From: Oscillospiraceae bacterium
GTDB taxonomy: Bacteria; Bacillota_A; Clostridia; Oscillospirales; WRJC01
Length of the DNA: 14,649 bases
Reading direction: 5' to 3'
Assembly: GCA_009785015.1 (NCBI GenBank)
Contig: WQXD01000062.1
Coordinates: forward strand, 1-14,649
Shown here: piece by piece, positions 14,318 through 14,649 of the stretch
Layout of the letters: every line of letters starts with the position of its first letter
Position numbering within the stretch: the stretch's first letter is position 1
The notes under the pieces: generated by a model
Databases searched by the model: none
What the model was told of the DNA's origin: nothing
The model's input: the letters and a program-made list of their open reading frames with translations, nothing else
Program-made: the position numbers and the translations under genes

Positions 14318-14649
14318 TTATTTGCCGTATTTGGCCTTTTGGTCCTGTACCATTTTCATTATGGAGGGGATTTCCTCCTCCATCACTTCCTTGAAATACC
14401 CTTCGTAGTCATAGGTCAGATTTTCGAAGGGGCGTTCTTTTATGCCCTTTATATACCCCTCGACCAGCTCGAAATCCTTTTCGTAGCAGTGCATGGAGTT
14501 GGAGCGGTGGGTGTATGTGCCCGTTTTCACGCCCAGGGCGGCCGCCGTTTTTTCCTGGAGGCGTATGAGGGCGAAGGCGTTGTAGAAGAACGCCTCGGCG
14601 AGGTCGTTGCTCCGGAACAGAATCTTGCAGTGCAGCTCGCCGCCGCGTA
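14318..14649 (-). CDS. thyA: Divergent thymidylate synthase, C-terminal part (cut by window edge)
   Basis: The frame is open to the right edge, so the N-terminal part lies outside the window; about 109 residues are visible. Reading in, RGGELHCKILFRSNDLAEAF shows the RSxD phosphate-binding and dUMP-contacting motif. Then come FYNAFALIRLQEKTAAALG and YTHRSNSMHCYEKDF, whose HxY corresponds to the dUMP-binding His-x-Tyr of thymidylate synthases. It differs from classic ThyA (no LGVPFN, and a longer C-terminal helix ending MVQDQKAKYGK), so it belongs to a divergent branch of the thymidylate synthase/dCMP hydroxymethylase family. The catalytic cysteine lies upstream and cannot be checked. A GTG at 14528-14530 is internal, not the start. 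The stop is 30 bases before ddl. Confidence 0.75.
   Translation of the reverse strand, partial: RGGELHCKILFRSNDLAEAFFYNAFALIRLQEKTAAALGVKTGTYTHRSNSMHCYEKDFELVEGYIKGIKERPFENLTYDYEGYFKEVMEEEIPSIMKMVQDQKAKYGK

Overview
The window looks like a chromosomal segment of a Firmicute, most likely a clostridial lineage. The evidence is strong GGAGG-type ribosome binding sites, sigma-A-like promoters, a membrane-anchored SbcC-like ATPase paired with an SbcD-like phosphoesterase (the YhaN/YhaO type), a carboxy-terminal processing protease with a peptidoglycan-binding tail, and DUF4349 and DUF1934-like proteins. This placement is inferred from gene families; no rRNA or tRNA is present. The left third (about 1-3800) is visibly AT-richer than the right and holds accessory genes. 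The right two thirds read like core chromosome.

Left region: an AbrB/MazE-type antitoxin (199-474) is followed by the wreck of its PIN-domain toxin, which keeps only the two ends of the fold (458-585). Next is an apparently intact MntA-HepT (MNT-HEPN) toxin-antitoxin pair (843-1503). On the minus strand follow a two-gene unit of a polytopic membrane protein (2617-3573) and a lipoprotein made of three near-identical beta-rich repeats (1521-2630), then a second, unrelated lipoprotein (3976-5064). The two upstream regions of these minus-strand units share a duplicated intergenic block (3618-3746 and 5105-5269). The right-hand copy also carries the ribosome binding site and start codon of a plus-strand DUF4349 lipoprotein (5267-6349). 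The left-hand copy leads into a 42-codon vestigial frame. A 39-nt hairpin element with a shared tail occurs twice (680-718, 3781-3819).

Right region, all on the minus strand: a promoter at 12407-12435 precedes what looks like one transcription unit. It contains a DUF1934-like protein with a large acidic insert, an S41 protease, an SbcD/YhaO-like phosphoesterase and an SbcC/YhaN-like ATPase. The last is broken by a one-base frameshift near 6677, and the phosphoesterase lacks the usual GNHD motif. Upstream of that unit lies a cell-wall and nucleotide precursor cluster: a divergent thymidylate synthase (truncated by the window edge), ddl and murI, with ddl and murI overlapping.

I found no clear new defence or mobile system. 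The items most worth checking are the duplicated intergenic block, the split SbcC-like gene with its unusual SbcD partner, the paired hairpin element, and the membrane protein/repeat-lipoprotein pair.
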